A stretch of 64,000 nucleotides of DNA, from positions 5,609,501 through 5,673,500 of the forward strand of contig NZ_JAJLMN010000001.1 in assembly GCF_021730615.1 (NCBI RefSeq), read 5' to 3'. Numbering within the stretch: the first letter of the stretch is position 1; every line of letters starts with the position of its first letter. Position numbers and translations under genes: made by a program. The stretch is from Lichenibacterium dinghuense. Its GTDB lineage: Bacteria; Pseudomonadota; Alphaproteobacteria; Rhizobiales; Beijerinckiaceae. This document shows positions 47,503 to 57,908 of this stretch, in pieces. The notes under the pieces were generated by a model. The model did not search any database. It was not told the origin of the DNA and saw nothing but the letters and a program-made list of their open reading frames with translations.

Positions 47503-48996
47503 TCAGATCCCGAGCTTGCTCTTCAGCACCTCGTTCACCGCCTGGGGGTTGGCCTTGCCGCCGGTGGCCTTCATGGCCTGTCCGACGAACCAGCCCAGCA
47601 TGGTCGGCTTGGCCTGCACCTGCGCCACCTTGTCGGGGTTGGCGGCCATGATGGCGTCCACGGCCGCCTCGATCGCCCCCGTGTCGGTCACCTGCCGGAG
47701 GCCGCGGCGCTCGACGATGTCGCGCGGACTGGCGTCCCGCTCCTCGCCGGTCATGAGCGCGAGCACGTCCTTGGCGATCTTGCCCGAGATGGTGCCGTCG
47801 GCGATGAGGTCGACCAGGCCCGCCACCTGCTCCGGCGTGAGGTGCGTGTCCTGCACGGACAGGCCGACGGAGTTGGCGTAGGCGGCGATGTCGCCCGTCA
47901 CCCAGTTCGCGACGATCTTGGCGTCGCGCTTGGCGCCGCCCGTCCCGGCGGCCGCGACGGCGCGCTCGTAATAGGCGGCGAGATCGCGCTCGGCCACCAG
48001 CACGGAGGCGTCGTAGGCCGACAGGCCGTAGTCCGCCACGAAGCGCGCCTTCTTGGCGTCGGGCAGCTCCGGCAGGTCGGCCGCGAGGGCGTCCACGTAG
48101 GCCTGGTCGAATTCCAGCGGCAGCAGGTCCGGGTCGGGGAAGTAGCGGTAGTCGTGCGCCTCCTCCTTGGAGCGCATGGACCGGGTTTCGCCGCGGCCGG
48201 GGTCGAAGAGCCGCGTTTCCTGGTCGATCGTACCGCCGTCCTCGATGATCGCGATCTGGCGGCGCGCCTCGGTGTCGACCGCCTGCCCGATGAAGCGGAT
48301 GGAGTTGACGTTCTTGATCTCGCAGCGCGTGCCGAAGGGCGCGCCCGGGCGCCGCACCGACACGTTGACGTCGGCGCGCAGGCTGCCCTTCTCCATGTCG
48401 CCGTCGCAGGTGCCGAGGTAGCGCAGGATGGTCCGGAGCTTGGTCACATAGGCCTTGGCCTCATCGGCGGAGCGGATGTCCGGCCGCGACACGATCTCCA
48501 TCAGCGCGACGCCCGACCGGTTGAGGTCGACGAAGCTCTGGTCCGGCGACTGGTCGTGCGTCGACTTGCCGGCATCCTGCTCCAGATGCAGGCGCTCGAT
48601 GCCGACGCGGATCTGCTCGGTCGGCGTCACGTCGACCAGCACCTCGCCTTCGCCCACGATCGGGTGCTTGAACTGCGAGATCTGGTAGCCCTGCGGCAGG
48701 TCCGGATAGAAGTAGTTCTTCCGGTCGAAGACCGAGCGGTGGTTGATCTTGGCCTTGAGGCCGAGTCCGGTCCGCACGGCCTGCGCCACGCAAGCCTCGT
48801 TGATGACGGGCAGCATGCCCGGCATGGCGGCGTCGACGAAGGACACCTGGCTGTTGGGCTCGGCGCCGAAGCCCGTCGAGGCGCCGGAGAACAGCTTCGA
48901 GCGCGACGACACCTGGGCATGGATCTCCATGCCGACCACCACCTCCCAGTCGCCGGTGGCACCGGCGATGAGCTTGGATTCTGCTGCTTTTGCCAT
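47503..48996 (-). CDS. gatB: Asp/Glu-tRNA amidotransferase subunit B
   Basis: Subunit of GatCAB, which converts misacylated Asp-tRNA-Asn or Glu-tRNA-Gln to the amide form. The 497 residues show the family start [47 protein letters not shown]-like [24 protein letters not shown], and the C-terminal YqeY-like tail ending [13 protein letters not shown] 48996 lies 11 bases after the gatA stop. The longer frame upstream is a gatA shadow. Confidence 0.97.
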   Translation of the reverse strand: MAKAAESKLIAGATGDWEVVVGMEIHAQVSSRSKLFSGASTGFGAEPNSQVSFVDAAMPGMLPVINEACVAQAVRTGLGLKAKINHRSVFDRKNYFYPDLPQGYQISQFKHPIVGEGEVLVDVTPTEQIRVGIERLHLEQDAGKSTHDQSPDQSFVDLNRSGVALMEIVSRPDIRSADEAKAYVTKLRTILRYLGTCDGDMEKGSLRADVNVSVRRPGAPFGTRCEIKNVNSIRFIGQAVDTEARRQIAIIEDGGTIDQETRLFDPGRGETRSMRSKEEAHDYRYFPDPDLLPLEFDQAYVDALAADLPELPDAKKARFVADYGLSAYDASVLVAERDLAAYYERAVAAAGTGGAKRDAKIVANWVTGDIAAYANSVGLSVQDTHLTPEQVAGLVDLIADGTISGKIAKDVLALMTGEERDASPRDIVERRGLRQVTDTGAIEAAVDAIMAANPDKVAQVQAKPTMLGWFVGQAMKATGGKANPQAVNEVLKSKLGI

Positions 48997-49007
48997 GCTG
49001 GGGCGGC

Positions 49008-50513
49008 CTATCGGGTCGGGGCGGAGGCGGTGGCGGACCACCAGTCGGACGGGAGTTCGATCTTCGGCGCGGAGCGTTCGATTACCTCGGCGAGCGCGAA
49101 CAGCGTCGCCTCGTCGAAGGGGCGGCCGATGAGCTGGAGCCCCAGCGGCAGGCCATCGGCGGAGCGTCCCGCCGGCACCGAGATCCCCGGCAGGCCCGCC
49201 ATGTTCACCGTCACCGTGAAGGCGTCGTTGAGGTACATCGCGATCGGGTCGTCGCCGGTCTTCTCCCCCACCGCGAAGGCGGCCGAGGGCGTGGCCGGCG
49301 TCAGGATCGCGTCGACGCCGCCCTCGAAGGCATTCTCGAAGTCCTGCCGCACCAGCGTGCGGATCTTCTGCGCCTTGAGGTAATAGGCGTCGTAGTAGCC
49401 GGCCGAGAGCACGTAGGTGCCGATCATGATGCGGCGGCGCACCTCCGGGCCGAAGCCGGCAGCCCGGGTGTTGCCGTACATCTCGGCGATGTCGCGGCCC
49501 GGCACGCGCAGGCCGTAGCGGACGCCGTCGTAGCGGGCGAGGTTCGAGGACGCCTCCGCGGGCGCCACGATGTAATAGGCCGGCAATGCGTAGCGCGTGT
49601 GCGGCAGGGCGATGTCCACCACCTTGACGCCTGCCGCCTTCAGCCAAGCGACACCTTCGGCCCACAGCGCGTCGATCTCGGCCGGCATGCCGTCGATGCG
49701 GTATTCCCGCGGGATGCCGATCGTCTTGCCCGCGACGGAAGAGCCGACGGCGGTTTCATAGTCCGGCACCGCGACGTCGACGGAGGTCGAATCCTTCGGG
49801 TCGTGGCCCGCCATGGAGCGCAGCAGGATGGCGGCGTCGCGCACCGTGCGGGTGATCGGCCCGGCCTGGTCCAGCGAGGACGCGAAGGCGACGACGCCCC
49901 AGCGCGAGCAGCGGCCGTAAGTGGGCTTGATGCCGACCGTGCCGGTGAAGGCCGCGGGCTGGCGGATGGAGCCGCCCGTGTCGGTGGCGGTGGCGCCGAG
50001 GCAGAGCCGCGCCGCGACGGCCGCGGCCGAGCCGCCCGACGAGCCGCCCGGCACCAGCGCCGCGTTGGAGCCCGGCCGGCGCCAGGGCGACACGGCGGCT
50101 CCGTAGTGGGAGGTCTCGTTCGACGAGCCCATGGCGAATTCGTCGAGGTTGAGCTTGCCGAGCATCACGGCGCCGTCGCGCCACAGCTGGGACGACACGG
50201 TCGACTCGTAGCCCGGCACGAAGCCTTCGAGGATGCGGCTGCCCGCCGTGGTCTGAACGCCCTCCGTGCAGTAGAGGTCCTTGACGCCGAGCGGCAGCCC
50301 CTCGAGCGGGCCGGCTTCGCCGCGGGCGATCCGGCCGTCGGCGGCCTCGGCCATGGCGAGCGCGCGCTCGGGCGTCTCGGTGATAAAGGCGTTGAGCGGC
50401 CGGGCGGCCGCCATGGCGGCGAGGTGTGCCTCGGTCAACTCGCGCGAGGACAGGCTCTTCGACCTGACGGCGTCGCGCGCCTCGGCGAGGGTCAGGCTGG
50501 TGAGATCGGACAT
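49008..50513 (-). CDS. gatA: Asp/Glu-tRNA amidotransferase subunit A
   Basis: The glutaminase subunit of GatCAB. The 501 residues hold the amidase Ser-cisSer-Lys triad: Lys in [11 protein letters not shown] (near residue 78) and the serines in [17 protein letters not shown], with [15 protein letters not shown] downstream. The gene lies between gatC and gatB on the minus strand, 48 bases after gatC. Confidence 0.97.
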   Translation of the reverse strand: MSDLTSLTLAEARDAVRSKSLSSRELTEAHLAAMAAARPLNAFITETPERALAMAEAADGRIARGEAGPLEGLPLGVKDLYCTEGVQTTAGSRILEGFVPGYESTVSSQLWRDGAVMLGKLNLDEFAMGSSNETSHYGAAVSPWRRPGSNAALVPGGSSGGSAAAVAARLCLGATATDTGGSIRQPAAFTGTVGIKPTYGRCSRWGVVAFASSLDQAGPITRTVRDAAILLRSMAGHDPKDSTSVDVAVPDYETAVGSSVAGKTIGIPREYRIDGMPAEIDALWAEGVAWLKAAGVKVVDIALPHTRYALPAYYIVAPAEASSNLARYDGVRYGLRVPGRDIAEMYGNTRAAGFGPEVRRRIMIGTYVLSAGYYDAYYLKAQKIRTLVRQDFENAFEGGVDAILTPATPSAAFAVGEKTGDDPIAMYLNDAFTVTVNMAGLPGISVPAGRSADGLPLGLQLIGRPFDEATLFALAEVIERSAPKIELPSDWWSATASAPTR

Positions 50514-50561
50514 GGAGACTCGGGCTGAAGCGGCGGGTGCGGCGGCGGGGACGGCGCCGGC

Positions 50562-50849
50562 CTATTCGATGACCTTGGGGACGGCGAAGAGGTTGTCCTC
50601 GCTCGCGGCCGCGTTGGCCACGACCGCGGCGGCGATGCCGCCGTCCGTCACCGCGTCGGGACGGCGGCGGAGCTGCATCGGCAGGACGGAGGTCATCGGC
50701 TCGACGCCCGCGACGTCGACGCCGTCGAGCTCCGCGACGAAGGACAGGATCGCGTTGAGCTCGCCACGCAGGTGCTCGACCTCGCCCTCCGCGAGCGTGA
50801 TGCGGGCGAGTTGGGCGACGCGCCGGACGGTCGCCTGATCGATGGACAT
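50562..50849 (-). CDS. gatC: Asp/Glu-tRNA amidotransferase subunit C
   Basis: A 95-residue structural subunit bridging GatA and GatB. Family pattern: [28 protein letters not shown] at the N-terminus, then [11 protein letters not shown] and a C-terminal [16 protein letters not shown]. First gene of the minus-strand gatCAB operon, divergent from ruvX across 135 bases. Confidence 0.95.
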   Translation of the reverse strand: MSIDQATVRRVAQLARITLAEGEVEHLRGELNAILSFVAELDGVDVAGVEPMTSVLPMQLRRRPDAVTDGGIAAAVVANAAASEDNLFAVPKVIE

Positions 50850-50984
50850 GCTGGTTCCGCGGCTGGGGGAGATCAGCGGCGGGTTCTATCATCGCGCCGC
50901 GGCGGGAATCAACGAGGACGCCCGGACGGCATCCGGATAGGACTTCGGTGGGCGGCGCCGGGCCGCCGCGTGAAGGACCCCGCC

Positions 50985-51467
50985 ATGAGCGCCACCGTCG
51001 ACATCGCGGATCTGCCGCCCCTGCTCGGCCGCAACCAGAGGCTGATCGGACTCGACCTCGGGACCAAGACGATCGGCCTCGCGATGTCCGACGTCGAGCG
51101 CCGCATCGCGTCGCCGTTCCGCACCATCCGCCGGACCAAGTTCACGCGCGACGTGGCGGACCTCGGGCAGATCCTCGCCGACAACGCCGTCGCGGCCCTG
51201 GTGATCGGGCTGCCGCTCAACATGGACGGGTCCGAGGGACCGCGGGTGCAGTCGACCCGCGCCTTCGTGCGCCAAGCCCATCCGATCCTGAAGCTCCCCT
51301 TCGTCTTCTGGGACGAGCGCCTGTCCACCGCCGCCGTCACCCGGGCCCTCATCGACCAGGACGCGTCGCGGGCCCGGCGCGCCGAGGTCGTGGACCGCAT
51401 GGCCGCTGCCTACATCCTCCAGGGCGTGCTCGACCGCCTTTCCAGGATCGCGCGCGGCACAACTTGA
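50985..51467 (+). CDS. ruvX: Holliday-junction resolvase-like RuvX/YqgF
   Basis: A 160-residue RNase H-fold nuclease, implicated in ribosomal RNA 5' processing and possibly recombination. Motifs are [16 protein letters not shown] (first catalytic Asp), [16 protein letters not shown] and [11 protein letters not shown] with a later [13 protein letters not shown] 50985 is chosen after the leader; the longer frame covers antisense gatC. It is divergent from gatCAB. Confidence 0.95.
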   Translation: MSATVDIADLPPLLGRNQRLIGLDLGTKTIGLAMSDVERRIASPFRTIRRTKFTRDVADLGQILADNAVAALVIGLPLNMDGSEGPRVQSTRAFVRQAHPILKLPFVFWDERLSTAAVTRALIDQDASRARRAEVVDRMAAAYILQGVLDRLSRIARGTT

Positions 51468-51503
51468 ACGCGATTCCTCCGCTTGAGCATGTCGAAATAC
51501 GGG

Positions 51504-51532
51504 TTGAATTGCGAGAAATCAGCACTTATGGG
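51504..51532 (+). promoter_or_regulatory. Weak promoter candidate before the 68-residue gene
   Basis: TTGAAT (51504-51509), a 17-base spacer and TATGGG (51527-51532), about 60 bases upstream of the small gene. The -10 is poor. Notably AT-rich compared with its surroundings. Confidence 0.3.
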
Positions 51533-51589
51533 TTGCGTGTCCGAAAGCGCGATCGTTTCGGATCGATAGCAACCAGAAGGCGCATCGCG

Positions 51590-51796
51590 TTGAGCTCCAC
51601 CTCCGGCCATCCACCGTTCGACCCGACGAAACAACCGCCCTATTCGCCCAGCGACAAGCAGATCTGCCTCTACGTCGCCGAGATGTGCGTGGGGTTGCGG
51701 CAGCTCGCGACGCGGCATCGGCTCCGCACGATCACCTATCTCCTCGACATGGCGCGGCTCGAATCGGAGAGGACGGCCAAGGAACTCCCGGACTGA
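51590..51796 (+). CDS. Small conserved-looking hypothetical protein
   Basis: 68 residues from TTG 51590, chosen because AGAAGG lies about nine bases upstream and no ATG or GTG is available in frame before the conserved-looking part. The core DKQICLYVAEMCVGLRQLAT with RHRLRTITYLLDMARLESE looks like a two-helix soluble protein, with regular leucine spacing. I do not recognise a family. It faces dprA, with 13 bases between the two stops. Confidence 0.6.
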   Translation: MSSTSGHPPFDPTKQPPYSPSDKQICLYVAEMCVGLRQLATRHRLRTITYLLDMARLESERTAKELPD

Positions 51797-51809
51797 AGCC
51801 GGAGGAGCG

Positions 51810-53021
51810 CTAACGCGAGCGCCGCGCCACGCGGTTGCCGTCGTGCCTCTGCGCGATGCCGTCGATCTCGAGCTCGACGAGCGCCGCCTGGACGACGCAG
51901 GGGGCCAGCCCCGATGCGCGGATGAGTTCGTCGATCGACACCGGCGCGGGGCCGAGCAGCTCCGCGACGCGGGCCGTCGCCCCCTCGGGCCGGGCCGGCG
52001 GAACGGGCGCGTCCTCGGCGAAACTCCGCGGGGGGACGGGGTTGGCCTGATCGGGCAGGCCCTCGTCGAACAGGTCGAGTTCGTCCCAGAGCGGTTCGCT
52101 TTCGGGCTCGAAGCGGGGAGCCTCTCCCAGCGCGTCCGACGGGGTGCCGTCCCGCCGCGGCGCCAGCGCGGCGATCACGTCCTCGGCGGAGGTGCAGAGC
52201 GTGGCGCCCTGGCGGATCAGGTCGTTGGTGCCGTCCGCCCGCGCGTCGAGCGGCGATCCCGGCACGGCGAACACCTCGCGCCCCTGCTCGTTGGCGAAAC
52301 GTGCGGTGATGAGCGAGCCCGAGCGCCGGCTCGCCTCGACCACGACCACGCCGAGGCTCAGGCCCGACACGATGCGGTTGCGGCGCGGGAACTCGCGCGC
52401 GCGAGGCTCCCAGCCGAGCGGCATCTCGGAGATCAGGGCACCGCGCTCGCAGATGCGGCGTGCCAGCCCCTCGTGCTCGGCCGGGTAGATGTGGTCGTGG
52501 CCTCCCGCGAGGACCGCCACCGTGCCGGAGTCGATGCTGGCCATATGGGCCTTCACGTCGATGCCGCGGGCCAGGCCGGAGGCGACGACGTAGCCCGCGG
52601 CGGCGAGGCCTCGCGCCAGCCTTTCGGTGAAGACGAGGCCGGACGCGGAAGCGTTGCGCGACCCCACGATGCCGACGGTCGGCCGCGACAGGACGTCGAC
52701 CTGCCCCGCGACGGCGAGCACGGGCGGCGGGGCGTCGATCGCGCGGAGCGCGGGCGGGTAGGCGGGCTCGCAGGAGGCGACGAAGCGGATGTTGAGCTTG
52801 CGGGCCCGGTTCCACTCGGCCTCGGCGTCGGCCGCCGAAAAGATGCGGATCGGCCGGGCGGCGGCCTTCCTGGCCAGGGCCGGCAGCGCGTCCAGCGCGG
52901 CGCCGGCGGTCCCGTAGCGCTGGAGGAGCTTGGCGAAGGTGCGCGGGCCGACGTTCTCCGAGCGGGTCAGCCGGAGCCAATCCAGCTTCTCCGCGTCGGA
53001 CAGGTCGCGCCCGCCCTCCAT
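51810..53021 (-). CDS. dprA: DNA-processing protein DprA
   Basis: Binds incoming single-stranded DNA and loads RecA during transformation. The 403 residues contain an N-terminal helical domain (EKLDWLRLTRSENVGPRTF), the Rossmann core with VGIVGSRNASASG, VVASGLARGIDVKAH, VAVLAGGHDHIYPAEH and SGSLITARFANEQGREVFAVPGS, and a C-terminal winged-helix-like part (DELIRASGLAPCVVQAALVELEIDG). ATG 53021 overlaps the plsY stop. Presence does not prove competence, since most bacteria keep dprA. Confidence 0.96.
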   Translation of the reverse strand: MEGGRDLSDAEKLDWLRLTRSENVGPRTFAKLLQRYGTAGAALDALPALARKAAARPIRIFSAADAEAEWNRARKLNIRFVASCEPAYPPALRAIDAPPPVLAVAGQVDVLSRPTVGIVGSRNASASGLVFTERLARGLAAAGYVVASGLARGIDVKAHMASIDSGTVAVLAGGHDHIYPAEHEGLARRICERGALISEMPLGWEPRAREFPRRNRIVSGLSLGVVVVEASRRSGSLITARFANEQGREVFAVPGSPLDARADGTNDLIRQGATLCTSAEDVIAALAPRRDGTPSDALGEAPRFEPESEPLWDELDLFDEGLPDQANPVPPRSFAEDAPVPPARPEGATARVAELLGPAPVSIDELIRASGLAPCVVQAALVELEIDGIAQRHDGNRVARRSR

Positions 53022-53620
53022 CAGGCCTTGGCCCCGATGCGGCTCTCCGTGCCCTGCATGAGGCGCTGCAGGTTGGCGCGGTGCTTCCACCACAGCACCA
53101 GGGTCATCAGCGCGAAGGCGATGCCGTCGGTGATCCGCCCCGTGGAGAAGAACAGCAGCGGAGCCGCGATCGAACCGACCAGCGCCGCCGCCGACGACAG
53201 GCGCGTCGCGAAGGCCATGGCGAGCCACACGACCGCGAAGGCGAGAGCGCCCGGCCACCACAGGCCGATGAGGCACCCGAGATAGGTCGCCACGCCCTTG
53301 CCGCCGCTGAACTTCAGCCAGACCGGATAGATGTGGCCGAGGAAGGCCGCCACCCCGGCGAAGACCGCGGCGGCGTCGCCGAACAGCCAGCGCGCCAGCA
53401 GGACGGCCGCGGTGCCCTTCAGCGCGTCGAGCACCAGGGTCAGGGCGGCGAGGTCCTTGCGCCCGGTGCGCAGCACGTTCGTGGCGCCGATGTTGCCCGA
53501 GCCGATGGAGCGGAGGTCCGCGGTCCCGGCGACGCGCGTGATGAGGAGGCCGAAAGGGATCGAACCCAGGCCGTAGCCGAGCGCCAGCGCCGCGATTTCA
53601 CCCAGACCCGGCTCGTTCAT
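53021..53620 (-). CDS. plsY: Acyl-phosphate:glycerol-3-phosphate acyltransferase
   Basis: Membrane enzyme for the first step of phospholipid synthesis. The 199 residues have five membrane segments and the three family motifs: [30 protein letters not shown] and [16 protein letters not shown] 53620 is used; the frame is open to 53662. Its stop overlaps the dprA start by one base, the usual plsY-dprA arrangement. Confidence 0.95.
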   Translation of the reverse strand: MNEPGLGEIAALALGYGLGSIPFGLLITRVAGTADLRSIGSGNIGATNVLRTGRKDLAALTLVLDALKGTAAVLLARWLFGDAAAVFAGVAAFLGHIYPVWLKFSGGKGVATYLGCLIGLWWPGALAFAVVWLAMAFATRLSSAAALVGSIAAPLLFFSTGRITDGIAFALMTLVLWWKHRANLQRLMQGTESRIGAKA

Positions 53621-53728
53621 CGCATCGTCCCGCCACCATCGAGCCTGGATCTTATGGATCAAAGCGCGCTACGGCAACGCGCGACCGGACCTGTCCCCGG
53701 CCTGCCCGCGGAGGCCCAACCCCACCCC

Positions 53729-54853
53729 ATGACGGCCGCCCCCCCACCCGTCCGGCCGTCGCCGCTCGTGTCGCTCCAGGTGCTGCGGGCCGCGGCGGCG
53801 TTGATGGTGTTGCTGCATCACGCCGGCCACGAGGCCGACCTGCGCGCGACCGACGGGGCGTTCGGCCTCGACCGCTTCTTCGACCTCGGCTTCGGGGTCC
53901 ACCTGTTCTTCGTCATCTCCGGCTTCATCATGCTGCTCACCGCGCGCGGCTTCGGCTCGGGCCGGGGGGCGCTCGTGTTCATGGCGCGGCGCGTGGTGCG
54001 CGTGGTCCCCCTCTACTGGCTTCTCACGAGCGCGACCCTTCTGGTCGCCGCGGCCTCGCCGCACCTCTTGAACGGCGCGTCGGGCGGGGCCGCCTGGGTG
54101 GCGGGCAGCTACCTCTTCATCCCCGTCGCGCGGGGGGACGGCACCCTCAACCCGGTGCTGGGGCAGGGCTGGACGCTCGACTACGAGATGTTCTTCTACG
54201 TCCTGTTCGCGCTCGCCATGGTGCTGCCGCGCCGCGCAGCCCTGCCCGCGCTGGCGCTGGCGCTCGTGGCCCTGGTGGCGCTGGGCCGCCTCGTCGCCCC
54301 GCCCTTCGCAGCGGCGGCCGTGTGGACGGACGGGCTGCTGCTGGAGTTCCTGCTCGGCCTCGGCGTCGGGCTCGCGGCGGAGCGCGGGGTGCATCTCCGC
54401 CCCAGGGCGGCGGCGGCCGTGGTCGGCGCCGGCGTCGGTGCGGCCGTGGCGCTCGGGCCCTGGACGGGGCGGTTCGACGCGCTCGGCCCCGCCCTCAGGG
54501 AGGGGGTGCCCGCGGCCCTGATCGTCGCCGGCTGCGTGCTCGGGCCGCGCTGGCGCGGAGCGTCGGCCGTCGCCGCCCTCGCCCTGATCGGGGACGCGTC
54601 CTACAGCCTGTACCTGTCGCACCCCTTCGCGGTGAGGCTCCTCGGCGTCGCCTGGACGGCCGCGATACCGGCCGGCGCGCCGCCGGTCCTGTTCCTCGCG
54701 TCGGCCTGCGCGGCCGCGGTCCTCGGCGCCCTGGCCCTGCACCGCTTCGTCGAGCGGCCGATGACCGAGGCGCTGCAGCGCCGCAGCCTCGCAGGGCGGG
54801 TCGTGCGGCCCATCCTGCCCGATTCGGCCGCGGGAGCAGCGCGCCGGAACTGA
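53729..54853 (+). CDS. Acyltransferase-3 family membrane protein
   Basis: A 374-residue integral membrane acyltransferase with about ten segments, of the type that O-acetylates surface sugars or other envelope molecules. The N-terminal signature SLQVLRAAAALMVLLHHAGH holds the conserved Arg and His, followed by FFVISGFIMLL. ATG 53729 is preferred to ATG 53654 because it sits just before the first conserved segment. The substrate may be the polysaccharide made at 33-39 kb, but nothing shows this directly. Confidence 0.87.
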   Translation: MTAAPPPVRPSPLVSLQVLRAAAALMVLLHHAGHEADLRATDGAFGLDRFFDLGFGVHLFFVISGFIMLLTARGFGSGRGALVFMARRVVRVVPLYWLLTSATLLVAAASPHLLNGASGGAAWVAGSYLFIPVARGDGTLNPVLGQGWTLDYEMFFYVLFALAMVLPRRAALPALALALVALVALGRLVAPPFAAAAVWTDGLLLEFLLGLGVGLAAERGVHLRPRAAAAVVGAGVGAAVALGPWTGRFDALGPALREGVPAALIVAGCVLGPRWRGASAVAALALIGDASYSLYLSHPFAVRLLGVAWTAAIPAGAPPVLFLASACAAAVLGALALHRFVERPMTEALQRRSLAGRVVRPILPDSAAGAARRN

Positions 54854-55008
54854 AGGACCGGCGGATCACGACCGCCGGCTGCACGGGCGGGCGCCGCCGA
54901 CCCCGTTTGACTTGGCCGGACCCCTCCCCCATTTTCCGCCGCACCCCGCCGCCCTGCCCCTCCCGTCCCCGCGACGGCCCGCCCCGGTTCACCGAGGATC
55001 ACCCATCC

Positions 55009-57717
55009 ATGAACGTCGTCATCGTCGAGTCCCCGGCGAAAGCGAAGACCATCAACGGCTATCTCGGCAAGGATTACGAGGTGCTGGCCTCCTTCGGCCA
55101 CGTGCGCGACCTGCCCGCCAAGGACGGCTCCGTCGACCCCGAGCAGGACTTCGCCATGCTGTGGGAGGTCGGCGACAAGTCGACCAAGCACATGAGCGAC
55201 ATCGTCCGCGCCGTGAAGGGCTCGGACAGGGTGATCCTGGCGACCGACCCGGACCGCGAGGGCGAGGCCATCTCCTGGCACGTGCTGGAGGTGCTGCGCG
55301 CCCGCAAGGTGCTGAAGGACAAGAAGGTCGAGCGCGTCACCTTCAACGCCATCACGAAGTCCGCGGTGCGGGACGCGATGCTGCACCCGCGCGAGCTCGA
55401 CCAGCCGCTGGTCGACGCCTACCTGGCGCGGCGCGCGCTCGACTACCTCGTCGGCTTCAACCTGTCGCCGGTGCTGTGGCGCAAGCTGCCGGGCTCGCGC
55501 TCGGCCGGCCGCGTCCAGTCGGTGACGCTGCGGCTCGTCTGCGCCCGCGAGCGCGAGATCGAGGAGTTCAAGAAGAGGGAATACTGGTCGCTCGTCGCCC
55601 ACCTACGCACGGCCGCCAACGTCGCCTTCGAGGCGCGGCTCGTCGGCGCCGACGGGCGCAAGATCACGCGGCTCGACATCGGAAACGGCGAGGAGGCGCA
55701 GGCGCTGCGGGCCGCGCTGGAGGCGGCGCGCTATTCCGTGACGGCCGTCGAGGCCAAGCCGGTCAAGCGCCACCCGCAGCCGCCGTTCCGCACCTCGACC
55801 CTGCAGCAGGACGCGTCGCGCAAGCTCGGCCTGTCGCCGGCCCGCACCATGCAGATCGCCCAGAAGCTCTACGAGGGCGTGACCATCAAGGGCGAGACCA
55901 CCGGCCTCATCACCTACATGCGGACCGACGGCATCGACATGGCGCCCGAGGCCATCGCGGGGGTGCGCCGCGTGATCGGCGACAACTACGGCGAGCGCTA
56001 CCTTCCCGGCGCGCCGCGCAAGTACAGCGTCAAGGCCAAGAACGCCCAGGAGGCGCACGAGGCCGTGCGCCCGACCGACCTGTCGCGCCTGCCGCGCGAC
56101 ATGGCGCCTTACCTCGATGCCGAGCAGCAGAGGCTCTACGAGCTGATCTGGAAGCGCACGGTGGCGAGCCAGATGGAATCGGCCGAGCTGGAGCGCACGA
56201 CCGTCGACATCCTGGCCGAGAGCGGCGGGCGCCGGTTCGAGCTGCGCGCCACCGGCCAGGTGGTCCGCTTCGACGGCTTCCTCGTGCTCTACGGCGTCGA
56301 CGACGATGACGAGGACCAGGAGGGCAAGCTGCCCGCAATGGCGGGCGGCGAGTCGCTCGGCCGCGACAAGGTCGACGCCGACCAGCACTTCACCGAGCCG
56401 CCGCCGCGCTACTCCGAGGACGCCCTCATCAAAAAGATGGAGGACCTCGGCATCGGCCGTCCGTCCACCTACTCGGCCACGCTGGCGACCCTGCGCGACC
56501 GCGAATACGTCCGCCTCGACAAGAAGAAGCTCGTGCCGGAGGACAAGGGGCGGCTGGTGACGGCCTTCCTCGAATCCTTTTTCGAGCGCTGGGTCGACTA
56601 CGACTTCACGGCGGGGCTGGAGGAGAGCCTCGATCGCGTGTCCAACGACGAGGTCGACTGGCGCCAGATCCTGCGCGATTTCTGGCGCGACTTCTCGGCC
56701 GCCATCGGCGAGACCAAGGAGCTGCGCACCACCGAGGTGCTGGACAACCTCAACGAGGTACTGGCGCCGCTGGTGTTCCCGCCGAAGGAGGACGGCTCCG
56801 ACCCGCGGGCCTGTCCGGTGTGCGGCGCGGGACGCCTGTCGCTCAAGCTCGGCAAGTTCGGCTCCTTCGTGGGCTGCTCGAACTACCCCGAGTGCAAGTT
56901 CACCCGCACCCTGTCGTCGGATCCCGACGCGCCGCCGATCGGCGACGCGGAGAAGCCCGGCCAGCGCCTGCTCGGCACTGACCTCGAATCGGGCCTGGAG
57001 GTGACGCTGCGCGACGGCCGGTTCGGCCCCTACCTGCAACTCGGCGAGGGCGAGAAGCCGAAGCGCTCCTCGCTGCCCAAGGGCATAAAGCCGGCCGACG
57101 TCGACATGGAGGCCGCGCTGGCGCTTCTGTCGCTGCCACGCGAGGTGGCCAAGCACCCGGCCACCGGCGAGCCCATCCTGGCCGGCATCGGCCGCTACGG
57201 CCCCTACGTCCAGCACGGCAAGACCTACGCGAACCTCGCCGACGACGACGACGTGCTGAGGATCGGCGCCAACCGCGCGATCGACCTCGTGGTCGCCAAG
57301 GAGGAGGGGCGCGGCGGCCGGCGCGGGGGCGGCGCGCCGGCCGGCACCGTGCTGGGCGAGCACCCGGACGGCGGGCCCGTGACGGTCCGCGACGGGCGTT
57401 TCGGCCCCTACGTCAACGCCGGCAAGGTCAACGCCACGCTGCCCAAGGGCACCGACCCGGCGACGCTGACGCTGGAGGACGCGCTGCGGATGATCGCCGC
57501 CAAGGCGGAGCAGACCGGCCTGTCGCCGGGCAAGAAGGCGCCGGCCCGCAAGGCGGCCGCGAAGCCGAAGACCGCCAAGGCGAAGGCCACCAAGGCCGAT
57601 GCTGCGGACCCGGAAGCGCCCGCGAAGCCGGCGAAGAAGGCTGCGGCGCCCAAGGCCGAGAAGGCCTCGCCGAAGCCCAAGGCCGCCGCGGCACCCCGGG
57701 CCAAGAAGACGGCCTGA
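55009..57717 (+). CDS. topA: DNA topoisomerase I
   Basis: Relaxes negative supercoils. The 902 residues contain the TOPRIM domain (VIVESPAKAKTINGYLG and ATDPDREGEAISWH), the catalytic tyrosine Tyr303 in LITYMRTDG, and PPRYSEDALIKKMEDLGIGRPSTYS. Only one four-cysteine zinc ribbon is seen (CPVCGAGRLSLK ... CSNYPEC, near residue 605), followed by three GPY-type repeats (RFGPYLQLG, RYGPYVQHG, RFGPYVNAG). The last 65 residues are a Lys/Ala/Pro-rich basic tail. ATG 55009 gives the conserved MNVVIVESP start. Confidence 0.97.
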   Translation: MNVVIVESPAKAKTINGYLGKDYEVLASFGHVRDLPAKDGSVDPEQDFAMLWEVGDKSTKHMSDIVRAVKGSDRVILATDPDREGEAISWHVLEVLRARKVLKDKKVERVTFNAITKSAVRDAMLHPRELDQPLVDAYLARRALDYLVGFNLSPVLWRKLPGSRSAGRVQSVTLRLVCAREREIEEFKKREYWSLVAHLRTAANVAFEARLVGADGRKITRLDIGNGEEAQALRAALEAARYSVTAVEAKPVKRHPQPPFRTSTLQQDASRKLGLSPARTMQIAQKLYEGVTIKGETTGLITYMRTDGIDMAPEAIAGVRRVIGDNYGERYLPGAPRKYSVKAKNAQEAHEAVRPTDLSRLPRDMAPYLDAEQQRLYELIWKRTVASQMESAELERTTVDILAESGGRRFELRATGQVVRFDGFLVLYGVDDDDEDQEGKLPAMAGGESLGRDKVDADQHFTEPPPRYSEDALIKKMEDLGIGRPSTYSATLATLRDREYVRLDKKKLVPEDKGRLVTAFLESFFERWVDYDFTAGLEESLDRVSNDEVDWRQILRDFWRDFSAAIGETKELRTTEVLDNLNEVLAPLVFPPKEDGSDPRACPVCGAGRLSLKLGKFGSFVGCSNYPECKFTRTLSSDPDAPPIGDAEKPGQRLLGTDLESGLEVTLRDGRFGPYLQLGEGEKPKRSSLPKGIKPADVDMEAALALLSLPREVAKHPATGEPILAGIGRYGPYVQHGKTYANLADDDDVLRIGANRAIDLVVAKEEGRGGRRGGGAPAGTVLGEHPDGGPVTVRDGRFGPYVNAGKVNATLPKGTDPATLTLEDALRMIAAKAEQTGLSPGKKAPARKAAAKPKTAKAKATKADAADPEAPAKPAKKAAAPKAEKASPKPKAAAAPRAKKTA

Positions 57718-57908
57718 CGCCGGCGCCCTCGCGCGGCCCCCGGTCCGCGACGTCGGGGCGCCGTGCCCTCCCCGTGCGGGACAGGAGGGCTGGCGAGGGA
57801 GGGCGGTCGGGGCGGAGCCGCCCCGCGACCCGCCATCGCGGCCGGCTCGCCTTCGCGGTCCGCCGCACCTATCTTTGGGGGCGACGACCTCCGGAACACC
57901 CGAGCCGA

